Positions 62,601 through 64,000 of a stretch of DNA of 64,000 nt are shown here, in pieces. Origin of the DNA: Rhytidiadelphus loreus (Eukaryota; Streptophyta; Bryopsida; Hypnales; Hylocomiaceae); contig OX344763.1 of the NCBI GenBank assembly GCA_947034895.1, forward strand, positions 68,157,093-68,221,092, in the 5' to 3' direction. The position numbers and the translations under genes are program-made. Positions within the stretch are counted from its first letter, which is position 1; each line of letters begins with the position of its first letter. The notes under the pieces are model-generated. The model did no database searches and had not been told where the DNA came from. It worked only from the letters and a program-made list of their open reading frames with translations.

Positions 62601-64000
62601 AAAGTATATAAAGTCATTGAATCCCTATCAAGAAGAATGGGAAACATGTCGTGCAAGTTGCAAATATTCATAAACTCAAGAATTCAAAGAAATACGCAAT
62701 TGCTCATCACATTGACTGAACTTGTACGTGGAATGGAAATATGGAATATGAACCATGCCTACTACTTTAATTCGCAAAAGTATATAAAGTCATTGAATCC
62801 CTATCAAGAAGAATGGGAAACATGTCGTGCAAGTTGCAAATATTCATAAACTCAAGAATTCAAAGAAATACGCAATTCCTTAGCACATTGAATGACGTTG
62901 TACGTGGAATGGATTATGGAATTCCAACTACACCTAGTACTTTAATTCGCAAAAGTATATAAAGTCATTGAATTCCTATCAAGAAGAATGGGAAACATGA
63001 GGTGCAAGTTGCAAATATTCATAAACTCAAGAATTCAATGAAATACGCAATTGCTCATCACATTGAATGAACTTGTACGGGGAATGGAAATATGGAATTT
63101 GAACCATGCCTACTACTTTAATTCGCAAAAGTATATAAAGTCATTGAATTCCTATCAAGAAGAATGGGAAACATGTCGTGCAAGTTGCAAATATTCATAA
63201 ACTCAAGAATTCAAAGAAATACGCAATTGCTCAATACATTGAATGAACTTGTACGTGGAATGGATTATGGAATTTCAACTACACCTAGTACTATAATTCG
63301 CAAAAGTGTATAAAGTCATTGAATTCCTATCAAGAAGAATGGGAAACATGAGGTGCAAGTTGCAAATATTCATAAACTCAAGAATTCAATGAAATACGCA
63401 ATTGCTCATCACATTGAATGAACTTGTACGGGGAATGGAAATATGGAATTTGAACCATGCCTACTACTTTAATTCGCAAAAGTATATAAAGTCATTGAAT
63501 CCCTATCAAGAAGAATGGGAAACATGTCGTGCAAGTTGCAAATATTCATAAACTCAAGAATTCAAAGAAATACGCAATTGCTCATCACATTGAATGAACT
63601 TGTACGGGGAATGGAAATATGGAATATGAACCATGCCTACTACTTTAATTCGCAAAAGTATATAGAGTCATTGAATTCCTATCAAGAAGAATGGGAAACA
63701 TGAGGTGCAAGTTGCAAATATTCATAAACTCAAGAATTCAATGAAATACGCAATTGCTCATCACATTGAATGAACTTGTACGGGGAATGGAAATATGGAA
63801 TTTGAACCATGCCTACTACTTTAATTCGCAAAAGTATATAAAGTCATTGAATTCCTATCAAGAAGAATGGGAAACATGTCGTGCAAGTTGCAAATATTCA
63901 TAAACTCAAGAATTCAAAGAAATACGCAATTGCTCATCACATTGAATGAACTTGTACGTGGAATGGATTATGGAATTTCAACTACACCTAGTACTATAAT
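59651..64000 (+). repeat. Right flank, part 3: partial 2285-bp (13-monomer) repeat
   Basis: B-A1-A2 monomers near 59.87-60.39 kb recur at 62.15-62.67 kb, offset 2285, sharing the insertion AAATATATTTATAAAC. A module of GAATAGAATATGG with TACATAAAG followed by a dyad-less A3 lies near 60.6-60.9 kb and 61.85-62.14 kb, and resembles one near 58.5-58.75 kb. After 62.85 kb come B2, A1, B1 and A monomers up to the cut end. The last monomer is a B1 truncated by the window edge. Confidence 0.83.
60035..60212 (+). repeat. 178-bp A1 monomer with 2-bp insertion (copy at 62320-62497)
   Basis: The end reads GCAAATATATTTATAAAC where others read GCAAATATTCATAAAC, two bases longer. It is combined with GCAGGTTGC and GAATGAAAAAC. 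Both copies share all three marks, so they descend from one event by the 2285-bp duplication. Confidence 0.88.

Larger units (their letters stand above)
1..64000 (+). repeat. Tandem satellite array, ~176-bp monomer, HOR-organised
   Basis: The entire window is built from about 364 head-to-tail copies of a 175/176-bp unit. Each copy carries the landmarks CTCAAGAATTCAA(A/T)GAAATACG, GAATGAACTTGTACG, TTTAATTCGCAAAAGTATAT, CAAGAAGAATGGGAAACATG and AAGTTGCAAATATTCAT in the same order and strand. No interruption by unique sequence or a mobile element was seen. One hand-counted copy is about 33.5% G+C. Most copies hold an EcoRI site in the first 15 bases, and many hold one or two more. Nucleosome-length AT-rich satellite in HORs is typical of eukaryotic centromeres; whether this array binds the centromeric histone cannot be read from sequence. 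Both ends are cut by the window. Satellite identity is certain, centromeric role likely, species unknown. Confidence 0.98.

Noticed and set aside
1..64000. Dozens of open frames of 60-91 codons with closely similar proteins (RCKLQIFINSRIQRNTQ core)
   Set aside because: They are translations of the satellite monomer. The core frame closes at the TAA in ATTCATAAAC once per monomer, and monomer lengths of 175 and 176 shift the frame, so no frame extends beyond about 1.5 monomers. No codon-level constraint is visible and indels (TA and TT insertions) are tolerated.
1..64000. CRISPR array
   Set aside because: The repeat is tandem with no unique spacers; all 175-178 bases of the unit are homologous between copies.
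1..64000. Human-type alpha satellite (171 bp)
   Set aside because: Monomer length is 175/176 bp and the sequence has none of the alpha-satellite blocks I know.
1..64000. Inverted monomers, telomere repeats, tRNA or rRNA genes
   Set aside because: None seen: all monomers read in the same direction and no other sequence class is present.

Overview
The whole 64 kb window is one uninterrupted head-to-tail tandem satellite array. The monomer is about 176 bp, roughly one third G+C (59 of about 176 bases in one copy counted by hand), and every monomer I read is in the same orientation; about 364 monomers fit in the window. I see no protein gene, RNA gene, transposon, CRISPR array or unique sequence. 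The array starts and ends mid-repeat, so it is longer than the window. Short open frames of 60-91 codons recur because each monomer can be read through in one frame, but they are satellite shadows and are not annotated as genes.

The organism is a eukaryote. Nucleosome-sized monomers, higher-order repeats (HORs) and near-identical multi-kilobase duplications are the usual look of centromeric or pericentromeric satellite. From memory only, the block TATGGA-TTT---CTACACC followed by CTTT and GCAA resembles the 178/180-bp centromere satellite of Arabidopsis (pAL1/CEN180). A Brassicaceae centromere is therefore my best but unproven guess.

Monomers fall into two length classes. Class A is 176 bp with GAACCATGCCTACTAC. 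Class B is 175 bp with CAACTACACCTAGTAC or CTAGGAC. Each has subtypes. A1 has CGGGGAATGG. A2 has CTCAACAC, ATATGAACC and GAATGCC. A3 has ACATGG and a GATCCAT dyad. wt is the TTTGAACC form. B1 has TTTCAACT, TATAATTCG and GTGTATAAAG. B2 has TTCCTTAG or TTCCTGAG, GAATGACG and GGAATTCCAAC.

Layout: (1) 1-5918, an 18-monomer HOR of 3161 bp, one full and one partial copy. (2) 6.3-7.9 kb, a 702-bp tetramer. (3) 8.25-53.4 kb, an irregular HOR domain. Its recurring order is A2, B2-AvrII, B2-CTCACG, wt, A3, B1, A, A(CGCTAAAG), B2(CCCTAAC), B1, A1 (11 monomers, 1931 bp), but the A2-to-A2 distance varies from 4 to 23 monomers. Inside it are a trimer amplification with chimeric monomers (31-34.5 kb), a 2460-bp tandem duplication (34.9-40.2 kb) and a B2-rich zone (43-53 kb). 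(4) 53.9-64 kb, a flank with more private variants and weaker HOR order. The sequence acts as a template for unequal exchange and gene conversion, not as a set of genes.
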